Assembly: GCA_963723495.1 (NCBI GenBank)
Contig: CAVRQR010000010.1
Location: 124,001-188,000 of the forward strand
DNA from: Gp6-AA40 sp963723495
GTDB taxonomy: Bacteria > Acidobacteriota > Vicinamibacteria > Vicinamibacterales > UBA2999
Length of the DNA stretch: 64,000 bases
Direction: 5' to 3'
The notes beneath the pieces are model-generated. The model had not been told where the DNA came from. It was given only the letters and a program-made list of their open reading frames with translations, and made no database searches. Below, piece by piece: positions 45,919 through 54,509 of the stretch; position 1 is the stretch's first letter; each line of letters opens with the position of its first letter. A program made the translations under genes and the position numbers.

Positions 45919-47271
45919 ATGAATCCAGTTGATCCATTGAACGTGGCGGCGACAGCCATCTTCGTACTGGCCATCGTTCATACCTTCCTGACGGCTCGCG
46001 TCATGAGGATGGCGCATCACGTGCAACGGCGCCATGACGATCGGCTTCGCGCTGCCGGCAACAGCCCCACACCGTCGATTCTCGCCAACGGCCTTCACTT
46101 CATCGGCGAGGTCGAGCTGGTCTTTGGTCTGTGGGTCATCCCGCTCATCCTGGTGTTCGTTTCCTACAGGGGATGGGAAGATGCCAAGCGCTACATCAAC
46201 GACACGGTCAACTACACCGAGCCAATCTTCGTCGTCGTCATCATGGTGCTGGCGTCGACCAGTCCGATCATGACCCTGGCCGAAAGAGGGCTCGAACGGA
46301 TTGCCACGCTGGGAGGCCGCACGCCGGCGGCGTGGTGGTTCACCATCCTGACGATCGGACCGGTGCTCGGCTCCTTCATCACCGAGCCCGCTGCGATGAC
46401 TATCTGCGCGCTGCTGCTGTCGAAGCAGTTCTTCGACCTCGGCCCGTCGAATCGCCTGAAATACGCGACCCTCGGATTGCTCTTCGTCAATGTCTCGATT
46501 GGTGGAACGCTGACGCACTTTGCGGCGCCACCAGTGCTGATGGTCGCGAGACCATGGAACTGGGACACCACATTCATGCTGGAGCACTTCGGCTGGCGGG
46601 CGGTAATTGCTGTCGTCGTCTCGACGTTGGGCGGCTACATCCTGTTTCGCCGACAACTCAGGGACCTCTCACGACACCCGCCAGCGCCAGCGAGCGAGCA
46701 AGCATCGGCCGAGGATGATCCTTCCAGCGGACCTGCGCTGCCGATACCCGTCTGGGTCACCGCCGTCCACCTCGCGTTCATGGCATGGACCGTCGTGAAC
46801 TCTCACTATCCAACGCTATTGATTGGAGGTTTCCTCTTCTTCCTGGGATTCAGCACCGTCACCACGGCGTATCAGGGCCGCACCGATCTGAGGGCACCGA
46901 TGCTGGTCGGCTTCTTTCTGGCGGGGCTGGTCATTCACGGCGGGCTTCAGGCCTGGTGGATCGCACCGCTCCTCTCGCGATTGTCGGAGGTACCCCTGTT
47001 CCTCGGATCGACGCTCCTGACCGCCTTCAATGACAACGCGCTCATCACCTACCTTGGCACTCTCGTACCGAATCTCGACGACAGACTGAAGATTGCGCTC
47101 GTCGAGGGTGCCGTCACCGGAGGCGGGCTGACGGTCATTGCCAACGCGCCGAATCCGGCCGGTCAGGCACTGCTCGCCCGGCACTTCGATGACGCTATAC
47201 AGCCGCTGCACCTCTTCCTCGGCGCCCTCGCACCAACCTTGATTGCCGCCGCAGCCTTTCGATTGATCTGA
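45919..47271 (+). CDS. Putative Na+/H+ antiporter-like membrane protein (PF07399 type)
   Basis: 450 aa, intact, about 11-12 transmembrane segments. Conserved polar motifs in membrane: GSFITEPAAMTICALLLS, GGTLTHFAAPPVLMVARP, LLTAFNDNALITYLGTLVP and VIANAPNPAGQALL, the twofold inverted pattern of this ion-transporter family. Ion specificity cannot be assigned from sequence. Confidence 0.82.
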   Translation: MNPVDPLNVAATAIFVLAIVHTFLTARVMRMAHHVQRRHDDRLRAAGNSPTPSILANGLHFIGEVELVFGLWVIPLILVFVSYRGWEDAKRYINDTVNYTEPIFVVVIMVLASTSPIMTLAERGLERIATLGGRTPAAWWFTILTIGPVLGSFITEPAAMTICALLLSKQFFDLGPSNRLKYATLGLLFVNVSIGGTLTHFAAPPVLMVARPWNWDTTFMLEHFGWRAVIAVVVSTLGGYILFRRQLRDLSRHPPAPASEQASAEDDPSSGPALPIPVWVTAVHLAFMAWTVVNSHYPTLLIGGFLFFLGFSTVTTAYQGRTDLRAPMLVGFFLAGLVIHGGLQAWWIAPLLSRLSEVPLFLGSTLLTAFNDNALITYLGTLVPNLDDRLKIALVEGAVTGGGLTVIANAPNPAGQALLARHFDDAIQPLHLFLGALAPTLIAAAAFRLI

Positions 47272-47282
47272 GCTCGATCGAG

Positions 47283-47744
47283 CTACGCGTTGGCGTGCGC
47301 AAGCCTCTGCGACGTGACGTGCTGGAACTCGTCGCAGCACGGGACGTGCCGCGGCTCACTGCGGAGGTCGCGCAACATCTGACGAATCGGGACCTGCGCC
47401 CCGTTCATCAGCACCGCACGCACGGTCGGCCGCAAGGTACGGATGGTCTGCAGCAGGCTCACGCCGGACATTCCGTCACGTTCGCCGTTGATCATGACGA
47501 GGTCGAGATACTCGAGTTGACACTGCCGTATTGCCCCCCGAGCGTCGCAGGCCGTACGCAGGTCAATCCCTTCCTCGTCGGCGAGGTCTGCCATCGCCGC
47601 AAGGTGACGGGCGTCGAGATCGACGACGAGCAGGCGAACGGGCGTATCCACCGCAGCTCGGTAAAGCAATTCGCCGTCCACGCCGGACCATTGCGCACTC
47701 CTGCACTTGGAAACAGTTTTGCTCGGTGCGGCGTCTACCCACAC
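47283..47744 (-). CDS. Degenerate response-regulator receiver protein
   Basis: 153 aa. RLLVVDLDARHLAAMADLAD then YLDLVMINGERDGMSGVSLL and VRAVLMNGAQVPIRQML follow the receiver fold, but the phosphorylated Asp position (usually LLD) is Asn in VMIN, and the Thr/Ser switch and Lys are not evident. No output domain. N-terminal 30 residues look non-native; an internal start is likely. Confidence 0.55.
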   Translation of the reverse strand: MWVDAAPSKTVSKCRSAQWSGVDGELLYRAAVDTPVRLLVVDLDARHLAAMADLADEEGIDLRTACDARGAIRQCQLEYLDLVMINGERDGMSGVSLLQTIRTLRPTVRAVLMNGAQVPIRQMLRDLRSEPRHVPCCDEFQHVTSQRLAHANA

Positions 47745-47791
47745 CCGAGGCTCGTCTCCCTCGAGCGCGGCGCGTGGAGAGTGGAGCCTGT

Positions 47792-48028
47792 ATGTCGACC
47801 GCCCGCCTGCTCGCCATCATCCGCCGCGAGTTCCGGGAGCACCCTGGGATCGTGGTCACACTGACGCAGGCACAAAGCCGCTGGTCCCTCGATGAACGGC
47901 GCTGTACGCAGGTATTCGAGGCACTGCTCGCTGAGGGCTTTCTGCAGCGCATTGGCGAGGCGTACCTGTGGAGCCATGCCCCCGCGCCACAGTTTCGCGT
48001 GAGTCAGCGGACGCGCGACTATCTCTGA
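47792..48028 (+). CDS. Small winged-helix-like protein (78 aa)
   Basis: ATG 47792 with GTGGAGCC upstream. ARLLAIIRREFREHPGIVVT, LTQAQSRWSLDERRCTQVFE and ALLAEGFLQRIGEAYLWS show the size and pattern of a single winged-helix domain. Divergent from the degenerate receiver with overlapping upstream ends excluded. Could regulate one of its neighbours. Confidence 0.55.
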   Translation: MSTARLLAIIRREFREHPGIVVTLTQAQSRWSLDERRCTQVFEALLAEGFLQRIGEAYLWSHAPAPQFRVSQRTRDYL

Positions 48029-48034
48029 CGGAGA

Positions 48035-48050
48035 GTGAACCTCGGTTCAC
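48035..48050. promoter_or_regulatory. Perfect palindrome GTGAACC-TC-GGTTCAC
   Basis: 7-bp arms around 2 bp, starting 7 nt after the small winged-helix gene. May be an operator or a short stem in the transcript end. Confidence 0.4.
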
Positions 48051-48125
48051 GCCTGTCTTCCGCCGTCAAGTCGCTGACCGCTCCGGCCAGCGCATTGCCC
48101 TTACACGACAGGTCCTTACAGATTC

Positions 48126-48154
48126 GGTGGCCCACATTCAATATTGGGTGGCCC
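48126..48154. promoter_or_regulatory. Direct repeat GGTGGCCC spaced 21 bp, upstream of FecR operon
   Basis: Exact 8-bp copies at 48126-48133 and 48147-48154, i.e. two helical turns apart, each followed by a TTCAAT or ATTGAA half site. About 96 bp before the FecR ATG. The rest of the 48029-48249 gap shows no gene. Confidence 0.4.
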
Positions 48155-48249
48155 GAAATTGAACGCTCCGGAACCCCCCTACGCGTCCCTTGTTCTGGGC
48201 CGCAGTCTCTGGCACAGTAGAACTCTGCCCCCTGGATGTGGAGCGTCAT

Positions 48250-48702
48250 ATGAAGGCCCGTCAGCACTGGCTCGCGGTCATCGGACTCGTTCTGTTGGCT
48301 GCGCCGGTGTTTGCTCAACAGCCGTCTCCCGCGGGACGGGTGAAGGTGGTGTCTGGCTCCGCCTTTATCGTCCGATCGGGGGCGACACTACGAGCCGAGG
48401 TCGGTCAGTCCGTGTTCGAGTCCGATAGCCTGAGAACTGGGGAGGACGGCCAGATCGGCGTCACGCTCGATGACGACACGAGGGTGTCGCTTGGTCCGAG
48501 CAGCGAAGTTCGTCTCGACACGTTCCGATATGCGCCAGCAGAAGGCTCAGTCGGGCTCGCCATGCAGTTCCTTCGCGGCATTGCGGTGTACGTGTCGGGT
48601 CAGATCGCTAAGCTCGCACCCGATTCGATCCGTCTCGAAACGCCCTCGGCGATCGTCGGCGTTCGGGGAACCTCTCTAGCGATCCGCGTCGCATCCGAAT
48701 GA
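48250..48702 (+). CDS. Secreted FecR-domain protein
   Basis: 150 aa. Signal peptide ending VFA-QQ. FecR core: GRVKVVSGSAFIVRSGATLR, SVFESDSLRTGEDGQIGVTL, DDDTRVSLGPSSEVRLD and LETPSAIVGVRGTSLAI. Periplasmic, without the cytoplasmic anti-sigma part, so a stand-alone FecR. First gene of a three-gene ATGA-coupled operon. Confidence 0.85.
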   Translation: MKARQHWLAVIGLVLLAAPVFAQQPSPAGRVKVVSGSAFIVRSGATLRAEVGQSVFESDSLRTGEDGQIGVTLDDDTRVSLGPSSEVRLDTFRYAPAEGSVGLAMQFLRGIAVYVSGQIAKLAPDSIRLETPSAIVGVRGTSLAIRVASE

Positions 48703-49331
48703 CGCTCGCGCGAAGAGTCCTGATACTGGTAGTCATTGCCGCAGGCCTGCAAGTGGCCTGCGGCCTCCGGTCACGGACTCAGCAGCAGCGCAAGGGAGAA
48801 ACCACGGTCGTCCTGCTCGCAGAACCCGACGGCACCGTCGGGCGCGCCACCGTCTCCAATCCTTCTGGTTCAGTCGAACTCGCCACCGAACGCGCGATGA
48901 CCCGCGTCACCGTCGGTGGCGCACCGGCGCCGGTCACCGAGATGAGCGCGGCTGATGTCCAGCGAATCTTCGGCCCTGCCCTGGCGGCGCTGCCGCCCGC
49001 TCCGGCCCATTTCACGTTGTACTTTCAGTTCGATTCCGACGAGCTCACCGACGAAAGTGGAAAGCTCGTGACGGCGGTTCAAGCCGCGGTGAAAGCCTAT
49101 CCGGCGCCGCAGGTGACGGTCATAGGACACACCGACACCGTGGGTGCCGCGACCGCCAATGTCGGGCTCGGACTCAGGCGAGCCAACGTCGCGCGTACAC
49201 GCCTCGTCGAGGCTGGTCTGGACGGACCCGCTATCACGGTGACGTCACATGGAGAGGCGACACCGCTCGTCCCGACGGGAGATGAAGTGTCAGAGCCGAG
49301 GAATCGGCGTGTCGAAATCACGGTTCGATGA
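48699..49331 (+). CDS. OmpA-like peptidoglycan-binding lipoprotein
   Basis: 210 aa. N-terminal lipobox-like LQVACGL. C-terminal OmpA domain: FTLYFQFDSDELTDESGKL, VTVIGHTDTVGAATANVGLG, RRANVARTRLVEAGLD and EPRNRRVEITV; the Asp and Arg that bind diaminopimelate in peptidoglycan are present. Start overlaps the FecR stop by 4 nt. Confidence 0.87.
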   Translation: MTLARRVLILVVIAAGLQVACGLRSRTQQQRKGETTVVLLAEPDGTVGRATVSNPSGSVELATERAMTRVTVGGAPAPVTEMSAADVQRIFGPALAALPPAPAHFTLYFQFDSDELTDESGKLVTAVQAAVKAYPAPQVTVIGHTDTVGAATANVGLGLRRANVARTRLVEAGLDGPAITVTSHGEATPLVPTGDEVSEPRNRRVEITVR

Positions 49332-51235
49332 GCCCCCGCTATCGCAGGATCCTGCTGCTCTGTGGCGTCGTTCCCACCCTGGCCGCAGCTGTCCTGTCAA
49401 TCACGCGACCGGCGGCTCTCAGTAACCTCGAGTACTCGGTCTACGACACGCTCGTACGCTGGACGCCCACCCGCCTGCCCAGCGGAAAGGTCGTGATCGT
49501 TGACGTCGACGAGAAGAGTCTGGCGTCTGTCGGACAATGGCCGTGGCGACGCGACGTCATCAGCCGATTGATCGATGCGCTGCGCGATCGCGGTGCCGCC
49601 ACGGTAGCCCTCGACATCATGTTCGCAGAGAGCGAGCGATACGAGGGATCCGGTCGATCGCCGGATGCTGTGCTCTCCGAGAGCATTGGCCGAGGTGGAG
49701 TCATCCTCGGCTACGGCCTGCTGTTCGAGCCGACACATGAAGCGCCCAGGCCGTGTGTGCAGCACGCACTCGGGCTGCCGATCGTGCGCAGCCCCACGGT
49801 CCACACCGACGACCCCTTTTTCCGGGCGACCAGCGCCGTCTGTAATATCCCGACACTGACCGCAGCGGCAACCGCATCCGGATTCATGAACGCAGCGCCC
49901 GATGCTGATGGCATCCTTCGCCGCGCACCGTTGCTCATGCAGTACCGGGATCGTGTCTACCCTGCGCTGTCGCTCGCCGCTGTCCGGTCGATCACCGACG
50001 CACGTCACCTGGTGCTCCGCATCGCCAACGTCAACACCTCATCGCTCGGCCTCGACGGCCAGGATGTGCCTCTCGACGGCAAAAGCAATCTGCTGCTCCG
50101 CTACCGGGGGGGCAAGCGCACCTTTCCGTACGTCTCAGCGGTCGATGTGCTGAACGGCAAGGTTCCGCCGGAGCAGTTCACCGACCGCCTCGTCTTCGTC
50201 GGCACGACGGCACTCGGGACGCGCGAAGTGGTGGCCACGCCACTCGATACGCTCTTCGTCGGCGTCGAAGTCCAGGCAACGGTGGCCGACAACCTGCTGC
50301 AGCGAGACTTCATGTACCGGCCGGAGCACGGCGTGACGCTAGAGACGCAGGCGGTCATCGGCCTTGGCACCATCACCGCGCTGGTCGTGGCACGGTTCGG
50401 CCTCGTGTGGGGCGCGATCGCCGCGATCTCGTTCGTCATGGCTGCGTGGACCGGGACGCGGTCGCTGCTGGCGACCGATGGCGCGTACTTCTCGCCGCTC
50501 TATCCCTCGATAGGCCTGCTCAGTGGTCTCGCGGCCATGACTGTCGCAGCATTCGCCGTCGAACGGCGTCGCGCTGAGCACGCCGGCCAGGAGACCGCCA
50601 AGTCGCATCGCCTCATGGTGCAGACCCTGCTGTCGCTGACGGGTATTCGTGATCTTGAAACGGGCCGTCATTCCAAGCGCACGCAGAAGTACACGCAGGT
50701 GATCGCCGAGGAGTTGTCCAAGAACCCGTCGTACCGCGAGTACCTGACGCCGGAACGCATCGAGCTACTTGCAAGTCTTGCCCCGCTTCACGACATCGGC
50801 AAGGTAGGCGTGCCTGACCGCGTGTTGAACAAACCTGGGCATCTGACTCCCGAAGAGCTGACCGAGATGCGACGACATCCAACGTACGGGCGCGACGTCA
50901 TCGAAAACGCCGAGCGTGCGGCCGGGGTCAAGGACGATGTGGCGCTGTCGATCGCGAAGGACATCGTCTATACGCACCACGAGTGGTGGGACGGGTCCGG
51001 GTACCCGGAAGGGCTGAGCGGAACTGCCATCCCGATCCCGGGCCGTGTCATGGCCGTCGTCGACGTCTACGACGCGATGACTACCCGTCGTCTCTACCAG
51101 ACTCCCACGTCGAACGACGAAGCAGTCGCGCATATCGTGCAGTCCAGGGGCACTCACTTCGATCCGGCCGTCGTCGACGCCTTCGTCAATGTCGCGCCCA
51201 GGCTGCACGTCCTGTCGCAGGAACCCGAAGGCTAG
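49328..51235 (+). CDS. CHASE2 sensor with HD-GYP phosphodiesterase domain
   Basis: 635 aa, intact. N-terminal membrane helix, extracytoplasmic CHASE2 domain (about 30-330: VVIVDVDEKSLASVGQWPWR, VALDIMFAE, LDTLFVGVEVQATVADNLL), three transmembrane helices (about 335-420), then HD-GYP: LHDIGKVGVPD, THHEWWDGSGYPEGLSG (HHE and GYP) and VVDVYDAMTT. Predicted to hydrolyse cyclic-di-GMP in response to a periplasmic cue. ATGA overlap with the OmpA gene links the three products. Confidence 0.9.
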   Translation: MSPRYRRILLLCGVVPTLAAAVLSITRPAALSNLEYSVYDTLVRWTPTRLPSGKVVIVDVDEKSLASVGQWPWRRDVISRLIDALRDRGAATVALDIMFAESERYEGSGRSPDAVLSESIGRGGVILGYGLLFEPTHEAPRPCVQHALGLPIVRSPTVHTDDPFFRATSAVCNIPTLTAAATASGFMNAAPDADGILRRAPLLMQYRDRVYPALSLAAVRSITDARHLVLRIANVNTSSLGLDGQDVPLDGKSNLLLRYRGGKRTFPYVSAVDVLNGKVPPEQFTDRLVFVGTTALGTREVVATPLDTLFVGVEVQATVADNLLQRDFMYRPEHGVTLETQAVIGLGTITALVVARFGLVWGAIAAISFVMAAWTGTRSLLATDGAYFSPLYPSIGLLSGLAAMTVAAFAVERRRAEHAGQETAKSHRLMVQTLLSLTGIRDLETGRHSKRTQKYTQVIAEELSKNPSYREYLTPERIELLASLAPLHDIGKVGVPDRVLNKPGHLTPEELTEMRRHPTYGRDVIENAERAAGVKDDVALSIAKDIVYTHHEWWDGSGYPEGLSGTAIPIPGRVMAVVDVYDAMTTRRLYQTPTSNDEAVAHIVQSRGTHFDPAVVDAFVNVAPRLHVLSQEPEG

Positions 51236-51299
51236 CTGCTGAATGCGCTGACGCGAGCGGACCACCCGGCACGAGCGCGCTGCAGTGTACACTCCCGCC

Positions 51300-53051
51300 A
51301 TGTCCAGTTCCCTTGTACGGATCGGTCTTGGAGTGCTGACATCGGCGCTCCTGGTGTTACCGCTCATCGCGCAGCGCGCCTCGGCGCCGGAGACGGCACC
51401 GTCGCTGCTCCGGGACTATCGCCCCGTCACAGCGGAGCGGCTCCTCGAGCCCGAGGAGCAGAACTGGCTCATGATCCGGCGGACGTACGACGGCTGGGGC
51501 TTCAGCCCTCTGTCTGAAATCACCCGCGAGAACGTGACCCGCCTGCGGCAGGTCTGGCGGATGCCAACCGATGAGCCCAAGGTTCACGAGGCCGCGCCCA
51601 TCGTCAACGGCGGTGTGATGTTCGTCTCGACACCCAATAACCAGGTGATGGCGCTGAATGCCGTCACCGGCGAGCTGCTGTGGCGATATCGTCGACCCCG
51701 CCCGAAGGACGTGTTCGTCCTCCACGACACCAATCGGGGCGTTGCGCTGTACGGCGACAAGGTGTTCTACGCGGCTGCAGAGGCCGTGCTCGTGGCGCTC
51801 GATGCGCGGACCGGTCGTGAGGTCTGGACCACGACCGTCGCGGATAACAAGTCGGCCTACTACATCACGCTGGCGCCGCTTGTGGCTGGTGGCAAGGTCA
51901 TGGTCGGCGCGTCGGGCGGCGAATTCGGCGTGCGCGGGTTCGTCGCCGCGTTCGATCCCGACAACGGCAAGGAACTGTGGCGCACGTTCACAGTACCGGC
52001 GCCTGGTGAACCGGGCAGCGAGACGTGGCCCCAAGGCGAGCAGTGGAGAACCGGCGGCGCACCGGTCTGGGTGACCGGCAACTACGATCCCGAGACCAAC
52101 ATCGCGTACTGGGGAACCGGCAACGGCGGCCCATGGATGGGTGATCAGCGTCCCGGCGACAACCTCTATGTGGCTTCGACGATTGCGATCGATGTCGCGA
52201 CCGGTCGCATCACGGGGCACTTCCAGTACAACCCGAACGAGTCGTGGGATTGGGACGAGGTGTCGCCACCCCTCCTCATCGACTACCAGCGCGGCGGCCG
52301 AACGATCAGAGGGCTCGTGAATGTCGCCCGTAATGGCTATCTGTGGTTTCTCGAGCGTGGCAGCGGACCGATCAAGTTCGTCGAAGGCAAGCCGTTCGTG
52401 ACACAGAACGTGTTCCGAGGACTCGATCCCGTCACGGGACGACCGGACGTCGATCCCGCCCGCAAGCCAGGTACAGGCAAGCGCGCAGAGTTCTGCCCTG
52501 GTCCACATGGCGGCAAGAACTGGCCGCCAATCGCGTTCAGCCCGCAGACGAGGATGATCTACATCCCCGCCAACTCAGGGCTGTGCGGCATCCTGACCGG
52601 GGTCCCGATCAAATACGTGCGTGGCCGATCGTTTGCCGGGTCACAATCCGGCGGCCAGTTCACGGCGCCGGGCACCAACCATATCGGCGAGGTCCAGGCG
52701 TGGAACGTGGACACCGGGCAGATGGTGTGGACGCATCCCTACCCCACCAGCCCGACATGGGGCTCGATGCTCGCAACCGCCGGCGGGCTCGTCTTCACTG
52801 GCGGAACCAACGATCGAAACATTCACGCGTTCGATGCGGCGAGCGGAAAGCTGCTGTGGGAGTTCGTCACCACATCGGGAATCGTAGCGCCGCCCACGAC
52901 GTTTGCCGTCGACGGAAAGCAGTACCTCGCCGTGCACAGCGGGTGGGGCGGCGATCCGCGCGGTATGAACAACGGACTGAATCGTCTGTTCCCGGGTCAG
53001 TATCCTGAGGTGCCCGAGGGAGGCGCGATCTACGTCTTCGCGTTGCCGTAG
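51300..53051 (+). CDS. PQQ-dependent quinoprotein dehydrogenase
   Basis: 583 aa. Signal peptide (to about residue 26), then an eight-bladed quinoprotein propeller: WGFSPLSEITRENVTRLRQV, repeated W-docking segments (LDARTGREVWTTTV, FDPDNGKELWRTF, FDAASGKLLWEF). Catalytic Asp is in SWDWDEVSPPLL (Asp317), with a second Asp two residues on (Asp319), as in lanthanide-dependent XoxF/ExaF enzymes. No cytochrome c domain. Electron acceptor and alcohol/sugar substrate unknown. Confidence 0.85.
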   Translation: MSSSLVRIGLGVLTSALLVLPLIAQRASAPETAPSLLRDYRPVTAERLLEPEEQNWLMIRRTYDGWGFSPLSEITRENVTRLRQVWRMPTDEPKVHEAAPIVNGGVMFVSTPNNQVMALNAVTGELLWRYRRPRPKDVFVLHDTNRGVALYGDKVFYAAAEAVLVALDARTGREVWTTTVADNKSAYYITLAPLVAGGKVMVGASGGEFGVRGFVAAFDPDNGKELWRTFTVPAPGEPGSETWPQGEQWRTGGAPVWVTGNYDPETNIAYWGTGNGGPWMGDQRPGDNLYVASTIAIDVATGRITGHFQYNPNESWDWDEVSPPLLIDYQRGGRTIRGLVNVARNGYLWFLERGSGPIKFVEGKPFVTQNVFRGLDPVTGRPDVDPARKPGTGKRAEFCPGPHGGKNWPPIAFSPQTRMIYIPANSGLCGILTGVPIKYVRGRSFAGSQSGGQFTAPGTNHIGEVQAWNVDTGQMVWTHPYPTSPTWGSMLATAGGLVFTGGTNDRNIHAFDAASGKLLWEFVTTSGIVAPPTTFAVDGKQYLAVHSGWGGDPRGMNNGLNRLFPGQYPEVPEGGAIYVFALP

Positions 53052-53074
53052 TCGCATCTCAAGACCCGTGGACG

Positions 53075-54032
53075 TTATCTCGAGCCCAGCTCCTGGATGA
53101 GTGCGTCGAGCTGCTGATACTGGAGGCAGCCCGGAGTGGGAGGGCTCGGCGGACATCCGGTCGATCGCCACCCGTAGTCGTCCTCCAGGATCTTTGCGAG
53201 CTCCGCCTCCGTGCTACCGCCCTTGATGAGACCCCTCAGCCGAGTTCGCATCGTCTCGAGGTCGGCCTTGAACTTCGCCAGATCGGCCTTGGTCGACACC
53301 GGGCCATGCCCCGGAATCACCGTGTCGAAATCGAGCTTGAGCATCTCGTCCATCGTTTTCGACCAGTCGAGGAAACTCCCGCCCTGCACGTAGTCGACGT
53401 AGATCGGAACGCCAGGCGGCCGCTCGCGTGCGGGCGTGCCTTCCCTGCCGCCGGCCCGGAAGGCCAGAAATAGATCGCCGGTGTGAATGACCTTCTCCCC
53501 AGGGAAGAAGATCACAGCGTCGCCGTTGGTATGGCCGCGACCGAAGTAGTGCGCCTGCACCTCTTTGCCACCCAGGTGGAGGGCCAGTTCGGTTGAGAAC
53601 GTGACGCGCGGCAAGCCGATGGGCGTTCCCGGCGTGTCCTCGTAATACGGCTGCTTGATGTTGGCCAGATTGGCGCGGACGTTCTTGTGCGCAATGACCT
53701 CGGCAATCGGCAGCATCTTGAAGTCGCCGCCGGCGTGGTCGTCGTGCTGGTGGGTGTTGAGGACGTAGCGCAACGGCCGGTCGGTAACCGATTTGACCTG
53801 GGCGAGGATATCGGCGTGGTTGCGATCGAACATGTCGTCGACCAGGACCACCCCTTCCGACGTCACGTAGAGAGCGACGTTGCCTCCCTCACCCGAGACC
53901 ATGTACAGAATCGCCCTTCACCCGTTCTGTTCGGAGGGGCCCGGGAGGCTTTGCCGTCTGGGTGTAGACAGACCATGACGCCTGCAGGACGAACACAACC
54001 GCAACCGCACCCAGAACGACAAGACGTTTCAT
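53075..54032 (-). CDS. Secreted MBL-fold metallo-hydrolase (one frameshift)
   Basis: About 318 aa. Signal peptide MKRLVVLGAVAVVFVLQASW, frameshift near 53905, then GGNVALYVTSEGVVLVDDMF, zinc motif NTHQHDDHAGG, GHTNGDAVIFFPGEKVIHTG with the bridging Asp, and IPGHGPVS. Class of periplasmic subclass-B2/B3-like MBL proteins that include esterases and quinone-linked enzymes; not a proven beta-lactamase. Confidence 0.85.
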
Positions 54033-54158
54033 GGCGATTCCCCGGACTGCTGAATCTACTCGATCCGGCTCACCGGGCGAACCCGTTGTCGAATTCGACG
54101 GGGGCCGAGCGACTACGTTCTGAAAGGCGGAACCGAACCGCCATACAGGAGGACACGA

Positions 54159-54509
54159 ATGAAGTACCTGTGCCTGATTTACGATGAAGAATCGAAGATG
54201 GCGACCATGTCCGAGGCCGACGCCAACGCCTTCATGGGCGAGTACCTTGCCTTCACCGAGGGCATCAAGAAGAGCGGCCATTACGTCGGTGGCGAGGCGC
54301 TCAAACCGGTCAATACGGCGACCACCGTGCGGATGCGGAACGGCAAGATGTCGACGACCGACGGCCCCTTTGCCGAGACGAAGGAACAGCTGGGCGGCTA
54401 CTACCTGATCGAGGCGCGGGACCTGAACGACGCGCTCCAGGTTGCGTCGCGCATCCCCTCGGCACGCACCGGATCGGTGGAAGTGCGGCCGATCGAGGTG
54501 TTCAGCTGA
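54159..54509 (+). CDS. DGPF/YCII-related protein
   Basis: 116 aa. Ferredoxin-like alpha/beta protein with the signature TTDGPFAETKEQLGGYYLI. DGPF proteins usually neighbour ECF42 sigma factors, as here, and are probably the regulated product; biochemical activity unknown. AGGAGG lies upstream of the ATG. Confidence 0.88.
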   Translation: MKYLCLIYDEESKMATMSEADANAFMGEYLAFTEGIKKSGHYVGGEALKPVNTATTVRMRNGKMSTTDGPFAETKEQLGGYYLIEARDLNDALQVASRIPSARTGSVEVRPIEVFS

